Shown here in pieces: positions 21,301-27,566 of a stretch of DNA of 64,000 bases. Under the pieces are notes generated by a model. The model was not told where the DNA came from. It made no database searches and worked only from the letters and a program-made list of their open reading frames with translations. How positions within the stretch are numbered: the first letter of the stretch is position 1; each line of letters opens with the position of its first letter. This DNA is from Bacteroidales bacterium (lineage in GTDB: Bacteria > Bacteroidota > Bacteroidia > Bacteroidales > GCA-2711565): contig JANQLW010000022.1 of the NCBI GenBank assembly GCA_028280405.1, positions 1 to 64,000 of the forward strand, read 5' to 3'. Made by a program: the position numbers and the translations under genes.

Positions 21301-21629
21301 AACGGTTGTCCTTTGAAACACTGCTCCAGGGCTTCTTCAAGCGTAACATCTGAGAGGTCAATGGAAACAGGCTTTGCCTCTTTCATCATTGAAACAGTAT
21401 AGGCAAAGGTATAGTTGCTTTGCTTTTCAATTTGTGCAAAAATACTGCTTAAGGAAGCATTTTGTTCCGAAAGGCTGATCCTTTGAGCATAGGTTGCGGC
21501 ACTCAGGTGCAAACAAGCACCGAATAAGAGTAGAGCGGTCAGTTTCATCACACGAATGAGTTTTGTGAGTAACTTACGCTTTCGCGTATTTTCTTTTTTC
21601 ATACTTTTGTTTTGTTTTAAGTTAGACAT
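18318..21629 (-). CDS. SusC/RagA-family TonB-dependent transporter with STN domain
   Basis: Outer-membrane importer of 1103 residues. After the signal peptide (LLFGACLHLSAATYAQ) come an STN domain (about residues 50-125, SLSSIFAQIEKQSNYTFAY), a carboxypeptidase-regulatory-like domain (ISGKVTDSEGKALPSATVMI), a TonB plug (LQALQGRMPGVNI, DPLFIVNGVPYP, IEILKDADATAIYGSRGANG) and a long beta-barrel ending in RFITAGINVKF. The STN domain is the part that signals to the FecR anti-sigma factor, and the fecR and sigma genes lie just upstream. Translation may start at 21629 or at the ATG at 21602. Substrate unknown. Confidence 0.94.
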   Translation of the reverse strand: MSNLKQNKSMKKENTRKRKLLTKLIRVMKLTALLLFGACLHLSAATYAQRISLSEQNASLSSIFAQIEKQSNYTFAYTVSMMKEAKPVSIDLSDVTLEEALEQCFKGQPFTYAIIESTIVLTPLSEIEISGKVTDSEGKALPSATVMIKGTFTGVTTNVDGEYSITVPDSKTVLVFSYVGFAKQEIIVDNKTTINVTLEQSATELEGVTINAGYYTVKEREKTGNISRIDAKQIENQTVTTPLQALQGRMPGVNIFDRSGVPGGGVEIQIRGRNSIRDDGNDPLFIVNGVPYPSDPLNSPFASSDVYNATILPINYINPADIESIEILKDADATAIYGSRGANGVVLITTKKGKSGKTTVTLDQSYSFGKVPKKIDMLTTDQYIEMIKESYASIGFDPIPDRIKPFLHDLFVWDQGRYTDWQEELIGGTSKRSNTQLSISGGNATTNYLFNGSYYKETTVYPGDFALKRGAGLLTLNHQSIDRKLNASFSVNYVFQNSNLPTAAFARQAFTLVAHSPEPFDEEGNHNFEEYRYGPGDPPYAALSKAYKGITRNLITNTSLAYKILPALNLKLDAGYSYVSMDEIRKIPISAQNPRNDPTGGSVFGNAWNETWSIEPQIAYKKNIGAGVLRFLGGISFQSSTNEKESITAWGYSSDALLDNIQAAPNTNINRTSFSEYKYNAIFGRLNYNYKEKYILNLTGRRDGSSRFGAGKQFANFGAIGAAWIFSNESFVKNSLGFLSFGKLRASYGVTGSDQIGDYQYLESYSPTRYAYVTSVGLIPTRLANPEFGWETVRKFELALELGFFEERLYLAASYYRNRSSNQLVGKSLAGTTGFGSVQSNFPATVQNKGLEIEISSQNIHTKNVKWTTSFNISFERNKLVVFPGIEGTPFDQEYVVGESMFNRKGFRYIGVDPETGLYEYEDVNDDGRITSPEDLQPGYNISVDYYGGLNNSISYKGLQLDFFFQFKKQTGRSYLGIFGQPGGTRKNFPAFYHENRWQNPGDITDIQKYSWARDARDPYRFGRTYRGTNFIQDASYIRLQSVSLAYDFPKKVIKKLGVQNLRLYVQGQNLFTITNYIGLDPNAVGALLPPLRFITAGINVKF

Positions 21630-21784
21630 TCAAATGGTATTTCCATTTTGGTTTAGAGGTTTAACTTAGGCATCAGCCGGATACTGCTGCGAACAGTATC
21701 CGGTTTTTTCGTGCCTGAGTTATTTGGTTTTGTTTTTGCTAGCGTAAATGTTTTCTTATAATTATCTCCTTTCTTTTTTTATTT

Positions 21785-21834
21785 GTTGCTGGTTGGAACT
21801 AGCAACCAGTAACCAGTAAGCAGCAACCAGCAAC
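21785..21834. repeat. Short tandem and inverted repeat upstream of susC
   Basis: GTTGCTGGTT (21785-21794) pairs with AACCAGCAAC (21825-21834), and between them AGCAACCAGTA/ACCAGTAAGC units repeat imperfectly. It lies in the 220-base gap between fecR and susC. Confidence 0.55.
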
Positions 21835-21849
21835 TCTTTTTATTTATTT

Positions 21850-23064
21850 TCAAATAATCGTAATCTTTTTCCCTTCAATCCTGAAATTAACAGCACCCGT
21901 AGCCTCCAATATTTTAAATACATTGGATATATTGGTATTACGACTCATCTTGACATAGAATTTTTCAGTAATTTCTTCTTCGTATTCTACCTTCAGGTCG
22001 TACCAACGGGCTAACTGCCGCATGATGGTTCGGATGTCTGCTTCCTTAAAGTCAAACATACCATTCTTCCAGGCGATGGCTTCTTCAGGGTCTACTTTTT
22101 CCACGTTTAGTTTACCACTTGCATCTAATGAAGCCTGCTGGTTTGGAGAAAGAATGACTGAAGGACGGGGGGACGAAGAGACTGAATGAGAAAGAGAAGA
22201 CGAGACACGGACGCTACCTTCCAGCAAGGTTGTTTTAATCGTACTTTCATCATCGTAGGCACTCACATTAAAATGGGTGCCCAGTACTTTTATTTCAGCT
22301 TTGTTATTTACTTTAACAATAAAAGGCATGTCCTCATTTTTTGCAACCTCAAAATAAGCTTCTCCCTTAATTTCCACCTGACGTTGTTTACCGGTAAACA
22401 GATTGGGATAACGCAATGAGGATGCTGAATTCATCCATACCCTGGTTCCGTCTGCCAATTCTATTTTGAGTGTTTTGCTTCCTCTGGGAATCGTAAGGGT
22501 ATGGTACATTACTTCTGTATCATGATCAGGGATATCAGAACGGTAAGCAATTTGTCCACCGGCATGCTTACTGATATTTACAGTACCCTCTATAGCTAAG
22601 ACACCACGGAAAGTATCTTCAAGTAAGATCCGTTCCCCATTACCCAGCGTTAACACTGCATTAAGCGTTTGGGGAGGAACAATATCCTGTCGGGCTAATT
22701 GCGGGACAACTTGATTTATTTTAGTGCTACGGTTTATCCAGAAATAAATAGCAAAGCCGAGTAATAATATAATACTTGCTGCTGCAGCAATACGGTATCC
22801 CTTATGTAATAGCTTTATTGGTTTGACAGAAGACTTCTTTGCTTCCCTATTTCTTTCTAAAATGGTTTTTAATAAGGATTTGGCTTTTGATGAAGGCAAT
22901 GTTTGTTGGGGCTTAAACTGCTGCCATGCCTGTGCCATTAATGCTTCAAGTTTTGCTTCATTTCCGGATTCCTGTATCCAGTGCGATAGTTTTTCTTTTT
23001 CTTCGGAAGTGATTTCTCCCTGAAAAAAACGGTTTAGCAATTCAATAATTTGTTGATCGGACAT
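21850..23064 (-). CDS. FecR-family anti-sigma factor
   Basis: Inner-membrane anti-sigma factor of 404 residues. The cytoplasmic N-terminus (about 1-85) binds the sigma factor, a membrane helix spans 92-110 (IAAAASIILLLGFAIYFWI), and the periplasmic FecR domain contains SKTLKIELADGTRVWMNSAS and GEAYFEVAKNEDMPFIVKV, followed by a DUF4974-type C-terminus (FDFKEADIRTIMRQLARWYDLKVEY). An odd Ser-rich stretch at about residues 285-305 (SSSLSHSVSSSPRPSV) is encoded by low-complexity DNA like that flanking the neighbouring inserted gene. Works with the sigma gene upstream and the susCD pair downstream. Confidence 0.92.
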   Translation of the reverse strand: MSDQQIIELLNRFFQGEITSEEKEKLSHWIQESGNEAKLEALMAQAWQQFKPQQTLPSSKAKSLLKTILERNREAKKSSVKPIKLLHKGYRIAAAASIILLLGFAIYFWINRSTKINQVVPQLARQDIVPPQTLNAVLTLGNGERILLEDTFRGVLAIEGTVNISKHAGGQIAYRSDIPDHDTEVMYHTLTIPRGSKTLKIELADGTRVWMNSASSLRYPNLFTGKQRQVEIKGEAYFEVAKNEDMPFIVKVNNKAEIKVLGTHFNVSAYDDESTIKTTLLEGSVRVSSSLSHSVSSSPRPSVILSPNQQASLDASGKLNVEKVDPEEAIAWKNGMFDFKEADIRTIMRQLARWYDLKVEYEEEITEKFYVKMSRNTNISNVFKILEATGAVNFRIEGKKITII

Positions 23065-23224
23065 AAAGCGTTCGTTATATTCTTTTATTAAAATTTATTT
23101 ATAATAAATCCCCAATTTTTTTCCCGGCTTTATATGATAGACGAATGGGGATGAAAAAACTCCTAGTTGAAGGGAAAAAGTTGATGAAAAGACGGCAGGA
23201 CGAGGGATTAAGGGAGGGAGGGAC

Positions 23225-23726
23225 TGAGGGACTAAGAGATGGAGAGACTGAGAGATGGGGGGGTAAGGGAAGTAGAGATGATCGCAAAAAAAATATTATT
23301 TTTATGCAAAAAAGCGATGAAAATACGTTCGCATAAAGATTTGGATACATATAAAATTGCATTTGACTTAGCAATAGAAATATTTAAAATGTCGAAATGC
23401 TTTCCAGTAGAAGAAAAGTATTCGCTAACTGACCAAATCAGAAGATCATCAAGATCGGTATGTGCCAATTTAGCAGAAGCTTTTCGAAAAAGAAAATATC
23501 CAAAGTCCTTTGTGGCCAAATTATCAGATGCAGAAGCGGAAGCTGCAGAAACACAAGTTTGGCTGGATTTCTCATTAGCTTGTCAATACATTAATAAAAA
23601 AAGATATCAGGATATTTATGAGAAATATAACCAGGTTATTGGAAAATTAGTCACCATGTCCTTATCTCCCGAGAAGTGGAGTTATTAATTCCCCATCTCT
23701 CAGTCTCTCCATCTCTTAGTCCCTCA
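23225..23726. mobile_element. Four-helix-bundle cassette with 36-bp inverted repeats
   Basis: Bases 23225-23260 and 23691-23726 are perfect reverse complements (36 bp, low-complexity GAGGGACTAAGAGATGGAGA type), enclosing a complete four-helix-bundle gene. Imperfect similarity continues outward to the sigma stop codon at 23747. The cassette separates fecR from its sigma gene and is read in the opposite direction. The arrangement resembles 23S rRNA intervening sequences, which also carry an S23 gene inside a long stem. No transposase is present, so mobility is inferred. Confidence 0.55.
23317..23688 (+). CDS. Four-helix-bundle protein (23S IVS/S23 family)
   Basis: A 123-residue protein starting at the ATG at 23317 (MKIRSHKDLDTYKIAFDLA). 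It carries the family hallmarks: HKDLDTYKIAFDLAIEIF, FPVEEKYSLTDQIRRSSRSV, CANLAEAFRKRKY, and AETQVWLDFSLACQYI. This is the classical S23/IVP family encoded by 23S rRNA intervening sequences and found as stand-alone genes in Bacteroidetes. The frame is open further upstream, but that part translates the low-complexity inverted repeat and is unlikely to be real. It is antisense to the flanking regulatory genes and enclosed by perfect 36-bp inverted repeats. Function unknown. Confidence 0.85.
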   Translation: MKIRSHKDLDTYKIAFDLAIEIFKMSKCFPVEEKYSLTDQIRRSSRSVCANLAEAFRKRKYPKSFVAKLSDAEAEAAETQVWLDFSLACQYINKKRYQDIYEKYNQVIGKLVTMSLSPEKWSY

Positions 23727-23746
23727 CTCCCTCTGTCTCTCAGTCC

Positions 23747-24328
23747 TTAAAATAGCCAGTAAAAAAGAGCAATTGGAAAATAATCCTGCAACTGCCTTCG
23801 AATCGTCCGCAGTGCTTCGGTCATATGGTTTTGCACGGTAGAAATAGAAATTCCAAGCCGGCGAGCAATTTCATCCTGCTTTAAGCCTTGTTCACGACTA
23901 AGAGTATATACCTCGTTTTGTCGGGAAGGTAAATTATTTACAATCTCCTGTAGCTTTTCCTGTAGTTGTTTCTGTAGAAAGGTTTCATCGACAGGGAGAC
24001 CAGCAACAGTTGCATTTTTCTTAAGTTCGGAAAGAATCAGCGTTTCATGGGCCATGCGACGCATGCCACTTATAGCCTGATTTTTGGCCATTTGAAAAAG
24101 GTAAGCACTAAAATGTTCAATTTGGATAAGTTTATCTCTATCCTGCCATAGTTTGGTAAAAATTTCCTGTACAATATCTTCAGCATTTTCAGGCGTATTA
24201 ACAATACGAAGAATAAAAAAATAAAGCTTATCCTTCCAGATATGGAATAGTTTTTCAAAGGCTCTTTCATTACCGGTAGCCAGTTGCCTTAACAATATTT
24301 TTTCCCTATTTGCGAATAGTCTATTCAA
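23747..24328 (-). CDS. ECF sigma factor (Bacteroidetes sigma-70 family 1)
   Basis: A 193-residue sigma factor with region 2 (AFEKLFHIWKDKLYFFILRI, AEDIVQEIFTKLWQDRDKL) and region 4 (LPSRQNEVYTLSREQGLKQD, ISISTVQNHMTEALRTIRRQL). It should direct transcription of the susCD locus when the FecR protein releases it. Region 4 helix-turn-helix is complete. The gene is separated from fecR by 682 bases carrying an inserted cassette, so sigma and anti-sigma expression may now be uncoupled. Confidence 0.93.
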   Translation of the reverse strand: MNRLFANREKILLRQLATGNERAFEKLFHIWKDKLYFFILRIVNTPENAEDIVQEIFTKLWQDRDKLIQIEHFSAYLFQMAKNQAISGMRRMAHETLILSELKKNATVAGLPVDETFLQKQLQEKLQEIVNNLPSRQNEVYTLSREQGLKQDEIARRLGISISTVQNHMTEALRTIRRQLQDYFPIALFYWLF

Positions 24329-24377
24329 TGCTTTTCATTTAATTGTTTTGTTCACATAATGAAGTGCAGAATAGCTA

Positions 24378-24385
24378 CAAATATA
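24378..24385 (-). promoter_or_regulatory. Promoter -7 box for the ECF sigma gene
   Basis: On the minus strand this reads TATATTTG, matching TAnnTTTG, about 50 bases before the sigma start. The sigma gene itself thus appears to have a housekeeping promoter. Confidence 0.5.
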
Positions 24386-24536
24386 AGAAACTGTTTAAAG
24401 TATTAAATTGGGGGATTTGAGAAAGACATCCTTTTTTAATTAGATTCATTGCCCACTCCACATGTTTAACTTGCCTGCTGCAAGCAGGTTTCTAATTTCA
24501 TATATACATTGTAAATTTTGTCAGGGTTTCAGTACA

Positions 24537-24581
24537 ACAATAAAAGTCAATGATATAACACTTAAGTTGACGGCTATGGGA
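24537..24581 (+). repeat. Partial copy of the 5'-end dispersed repeat
   Basis: Shares a 22-base identical block and the downstream ACGGCTATGGGA with bases 51-97, with a 2-base deletion and two substitutions. The right arm of the hairpin is missing here. Confidence 0.65.
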
Positions 24582-24607
24582 TAAAGCCGCTAATTCCATA
24601 AATCCAT

Positions 24608-24642
24608 AAAAAAAGACGCTCCAGCAATAGAGCGTCTTTTTT
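24608..24642 (-). terminator. Terminator after the small secreted protein gene
   Basis: AAAAGACGCTC and GAGCGTCTTTT pair around CAGCAATA with A and T tails on both sides. It lies about 30 bases past the stop of the minus-strand gene. Confidence 0.8.
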
Positions 24643-24672
24643 ATCAAACATTTAAAAAAATGAGGATTTAAA

Positions 24673-25059
24673 TTATAACTTTCCTTTTAATTTTTTCTTT
24701 TTTTCTAAATAGTAAGCATTCAATAACTGAAACTTCAACTCAGTAGGTATAGGCCCTTTAATTTCCCTTTTTCTGGCTATGATATATTCTTCCAGAAATT
24801 TTGAAGATCTTATGCCTTTTCTATATTCTTTCTGATAATCATTCCATGTTTTTGCCTTATATATGGTAATATTTTTTCTGTGTTGATTTGCCCCTACATG
24901 GATTGTATTGACCACTTCAGGATTATTGGATTCTTTATTTTCAATCTCTTTTTTTACAGCAGAATTATTTACTAACTCACGATGATCTTCCTGACTAAAA
25001 ATTGACTGACTCCCAAATAAAACGATCAATATGACTATATACTTTTTCATCCTTTTCAA
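24673..25059 (-). CDS. Small secreted protein of unknown function
   Basis: A 128-residue protein with a signal peptide (YIVILIVLFGSQSIFSQ). The mature part is basic and charged (YRKGIRSSKFLEEYIIARKR, LLNAYYLEKKKKLKGKL) with no recognised domain or Cys. It has its own promoter and terminator, so it is probably a real single gene. Confidence 0.6.
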   Translation of the reverse strand: MKRMKKYIVILIVLFGSQSIFSQEDHRELVNNSAVKKEIENKESNNPEVVNTIHVGANQHRKNITIYKAKTWNDYQKEYRKGIRSSKFLEEYIIARKREIKGPIPTELKFQLLNAYYLEKKKKLKGKL

Positions 25060-25096
25060 TTTTTTAATGCTACTATATAAACCGCATTATAATTGA

Positions 25097-25104
25097 CAAA
25101 TCTA
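25097..25104 (-). promoter_or_regulatory. Promoter -7 box for the small secreted protein
   Basis: Minus-strand TAGATTTG matches TAnnTTTG, 38 bases before the start codon. Confidence 0.45.
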
Positions 25105-25297
25105 TATACTACTTAAGGCCTAAAAAAACCATTTGAACTCAAGTGTCAATAAAATGTAATGAATTGTAAAATTTATATACTTAACCGGATATTGAAGACA
25201 TAGCTTACAAGGGTTTAAAAACCTCGTAGGGCTTCATTATGATTCTCCTCATTCTCAAATTTTCAAATTGGCTCATTGGCTCATTGACATATTTATG

Positions 25298-25305
25298 TAT
25301 TTTTG
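25298..25305 (+). promoter_or_regulatory. Promoter -7 box for ferritin
   Basis: TATTTTTG matches TAnnTTTG, with TTG at 25276-25278 placed 19 bases upstream as -33 element. Confidence 0.65.
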
Positions 25306-25346
25306 TACTGATTAGTCAAAACGAAACACATAAAAATTAATTAATC

Positions 25347-25862
25347 ATGATAAAAGCCAAAGTAGAAAAAGCGATCAATGAGCAAATCAAAAAAGAAGAG
25401 TATTCTTCAAGGTTATATTTACAAATGGCCTCCTGGTGTGAGGTAAATGGTTTTAGCGGTGCTGCAAACTTCCTTTATGCACAAGCAGAAGAAGAGCGTG
25501 AGCACATGCTTAAATTCATTCATTATTTAAATGACAGAGGCGGGTATTCAAAAGTAGTTGAACTTGAACAACCTCCCTATGAATTCAAAAACATTACTGA
25601 TATTTTTGAACAGGTACTGAAACATGAAGAATTCATTACTCAAGCAATTAATGAAGTATATGAAGTTACATTGAATGAAAAAGACTATACTTCCGGAAAC
25701 TTCCTTCAATGGTTCATCAATGAGCAAATTGAAGAAGAAAGTACGATGAGTACAATTTTGGATAAAATTCATCTGGTAGGTGACGATAAAGCCGGTTATT
25801 TCCACATTGATAAAGAATTGGAAGCGATGGCAGCCGCTCGTCCGGAAACTTCAGCTGAATAA
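25347..25862 (+). CDS. ftnA: Ferritin (non-heme)
   Basis: Iron-storage protein forming a 24-subunit cage. The 171-residue protein has the four-helix ferritin fold with ferroxidase ligands in KKEEYSSRLYLQMASW and EEEREHMLKFIHYL, and the later helices around INEQIEEESTMSTILDKI. Length and pattern fit bacterial FtnA. It has its own promoter and a strong terminator. Confidence 0.94.
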   Translation: MIKAKVEKAINEQIKKEEYSSRLYLQMASWCEVNGFSGAANFLYAQAEEEREHMLKFIHYLNDRGGYSKVVELEQPPYEFKNITDIFEQVLKHEEFITQAINEVYEVTLNEKDYTSGNFLQWFINEQIEEESTMSTILDKIHLVGDDKAGYFHIDKELEAMAAARPETSAE

Positions 25863-25870
25863 AAGAACCA

Positions 25871-25903
25871 GCCCCAACAGGATAAGTCTCCTTGTTGGGG
25901 TTA
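25871..25903 (+). terminator. Terminator after ferritin
   Basis: CCCCAACA and TGTTGGGG flank a GC-poor loop; a T-rich segment follows. Confidence 0.7.
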
Positions 25904-26074
25904 AATTTTTCTCATAGATTAATCCTCAATATCAATAGACATACAAGCCAGAACTTAATTAAATAATCAGAAATAAGCTTTCCTGATCAAACAAATTAAA
26001 TTCTCCTGTTTCAATTCTTATACAAGTCTTAAAATCAGAACATATTCGAGAATAATAAATTTTTTTCAAAAAAC

Positions 26075-26090
26075 CAGACCGGTTTGTCTG
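26075..26090. promoter_or_regulatory. TetR operator 1
   Basis: CAGAC-N6-GTCTG. The same palindrome with the same 6-base spacer recurs at 26746-26761. This copy covers the TTTG (-33) element of the tetR promoter, so binding would repress it. Confidence 0.7.
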
Positions 26091-26105
26091 TTTTAATTTT
26101 TTTTA

Positions 26106-26113
26106 TATATTTG
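26106..26113 (+). promoter_or_regulatory. Promoter -7 box for the tetR operon
   Basis: TATATTTG matches TAnnTTTG; the TTG at 26084-26086 is 19 bases upstream and lies inside operator 1. Confidence 0.7.
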
Positions 26114-26136
26114 CAACATAAAATTCATGATGACCT

Positions 26137-26727
26137 ATGAGTACGAATAAAGAAAATATCCAGAATGTTGCTTTGAAACTTTTTTTAGAAAAAGGCTATA
26201 ATGTAGGAATCAATGAAATTATAGAAAAGGCAAATACATCCAAAGGTGCCTTTTATCACCACTATAAAAGTAAAGAACAACTTTTTGTCGAGACCATTGA
26301 ACGTTTTTTCTTCAGCTGCCTGGATGAATTCGAATCCATTAAAACATTAAACTTACCTTATGAAGAAAAAATCTTGAAGTTTGTTGAAGAAGTTTTCGTT
26401 CCCTTTAAAAACATCGAGAAACAACTCAGCAAAGATAAAGCAGTAAATTTTATGAGTATATTTTCAGAATATCCTAAAAAAAAGGTTTTACTAAAAAATA
26501 GCAAAGCATTTTATAAACGGTTTTTTGACCTTCTTGATCATATATTAATTACTGCCGTTAAAGAAAAAGCAATAAGAAAAGATATTGATGTGCATATCAT
26601 ATCACTTCATTTAGTATTGCTAATAGATGGAGCAATTGGAGACTCTCTCTTACTTTTTAAGAATTTTGAAGAAACAGAAAAGAAATGTTTACAGGCTGTA
26701 AAACAATTATTATATCTACTTGAATAA
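26137..26727 (+). CDS. TetR/AcrR-family repressor
   Basis: A 196-residue regulator with an N-terminal helix-turn-helix (NVALKLFLEKGYNVGINEII, ANTSKGAFYHHYKSKEQLF) typical of TetR/AcrR, and a variable C-terminal ligand-binding domain. Two identical-spacing palindromes, one over its own -33 element and one in front of the next gene, indicate self-regulation and control of the LolA-like/barrel/RND genes downstream. The ligand is unknown; hydrophobic molecules or drugs are usual for this family next to RND pumps. Confidence 0.9.
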   Translation: MSTNKENIQNVALKLFLEKGYNVGINEIIEKANTSKGAFYHHYKSKEQLFVETIERFFFSCLDEFESIKTLNLPYEEKILKFVEEVFVPFKNIEKQLSKDKAVNFMSIFSEYPKKKVLLKNSKAFYKRFFDLLDHILITAVKEKAIRKDIDVHIISLHLVLLIDGAIGDSLLLFKNFEETEKKCLQAVKQLLYLLE

Positions 26728-26745
26728 AATTTTTTTATCAATTAC

Positions 26746-26761
26746 CAGACAGACTAGTCTG
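26746..26761. promoter_or_regulatory. TetR operator 2
   Basis: CAGAC-N6-GTCTG, matching operator 1 in both half-sites and spacing. It ends 16 bases before the start codon of the LolA-like gene, where bound repressor would block initiation or early elongation. Confidence 0.7.
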
Positions 26762-26777
26762 ATTAAAATTTATTATT

Positions 26778-27560
26778 ATGAAAACAAAATATTTAAACAT
26801 CAGAAAAAACATACTTGTCTTACTACTAATAATATTGGGAGTAAATAGTATGTTAGCCCAAACCAATAAGGGTTATGAAATAATGAAAAAAAATGATGAG
26901 CTAAAAGAACCTGATGATGCATTCTTTGAAGGGAATCTCGTAATTAAGAACAAACGTGGGAATATAAAAAAAAGGAAAATGAAGATCTTCTCCAAAAAAC
27001 AACCGGCCGGTTTTGATTCTTTTTTTGAAATCCTTGAACCAGCTGATGTAGAGGGCATGAAGTTTCTGACCATTGCAAAAAAAGGAGAAGATGAACAACG
27101 TATTTATCTTCCGGCTTTCGGAAAATCCAGAAAAATATCCGGTTCAGGTAAAGATGGCAAGTTCCTGGGGTCAGATATTTATTTTTATGACCTGGAAGAT
27201 CACAACCTGGAAGATTTCACTTATCAATTCATAGATGAAAAAAAGTGGGAAGGTAAAGACTATTTTATAGTTGAGGCCTATCCTATAGATAAGAAAGCCC
27301 CTTATTCAAAAATAGTTAATTGGGTTTGCAAAGAGGATTATTTCATTTATAAATGTGAAATGTTTGACAAAAAACAGAAGCGGCACTTAAAAACATCAAT
27401 CATAAATCAGACTCAAATTATTCAGGGAATTATATTATCCGTTGAAATGATCACCCAGAACCATATTGATAATAGCTCGACTATTTATTATCAGTCCAAT
27501 TTTAAGATCAATGTTGGCATGGATAAGTCGATTTTTACCATTCAAAACCTTGAAAACTAA
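26778..27560 (+). CDS. LolA-like outer-membrane lipid/lipoprotein-sorting protein
   Basis: A 260-residue secreted protein with a signal peptide (residues about 12-30). The mature part has the half-barrel pattern of LolA/LppX-like 'outer membrane lipoprotein-sorting' proteins: FEGNLVIKNKRGNIKKRKMK, the block EILEPADVEGMKFLTI, QRIYLPAFGKSRKISGSGKDGKFLGSDIYFYDLED (seen in two parts) and INVGMDKSIFTIQNLE at the end. This subgroup normally travels with MMPL-type RND transporters, as it does here. It would carry a hydrophobic cargo across the periplasm. Cargo unknown. The barrel gene starts 6 bases after its stop. Confidence 0.85.
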   Translation: MKTKYLNIRKNILVLLLIILGVNSMLAQTNKGYEIMKKNDELKEPDDAFFEGNLVIKNKRGNIKKRKMKIFSKKQPAGFDSFFEILEPADVEGMKFLTIAKKGEDEQRIYLPAFGKSRKISGSGKDGKFLGSDIYFYDLEDHNLEDFTYQFIDEKKWEGKDYFIVEAYPIDKKAPYSKIVNWVCKEDYFIYKCEMFDKKQKRHLKTSIINQTQIIQGIILSVEMITQNHIDNSSTIYYQSNFKINVGMDKSIFTIQNLEN

Positions 27561-27566
27561 AAACAA

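Larger units (their letters stand above)
24329..24672. other. Intergenic region with repeats
   Basis: A gene-free stretch. It contains the sigma promoter (24378-24385), a CCTGCTGCAAGCAGG palindrome near 24474, a partial copy of the 5'-end repeat (24537-24581) and the terminator at 24608-24642. No missed coding frame seen. Confidence 0.6.

Noticed and set aside
21785-21834. CRISPR array
   Set aside because: The short AGCAACCAGTA units are imperfect, adjacent and lack spacers; no cas genes are present. No CRISPR array was seen anywhere in the window.
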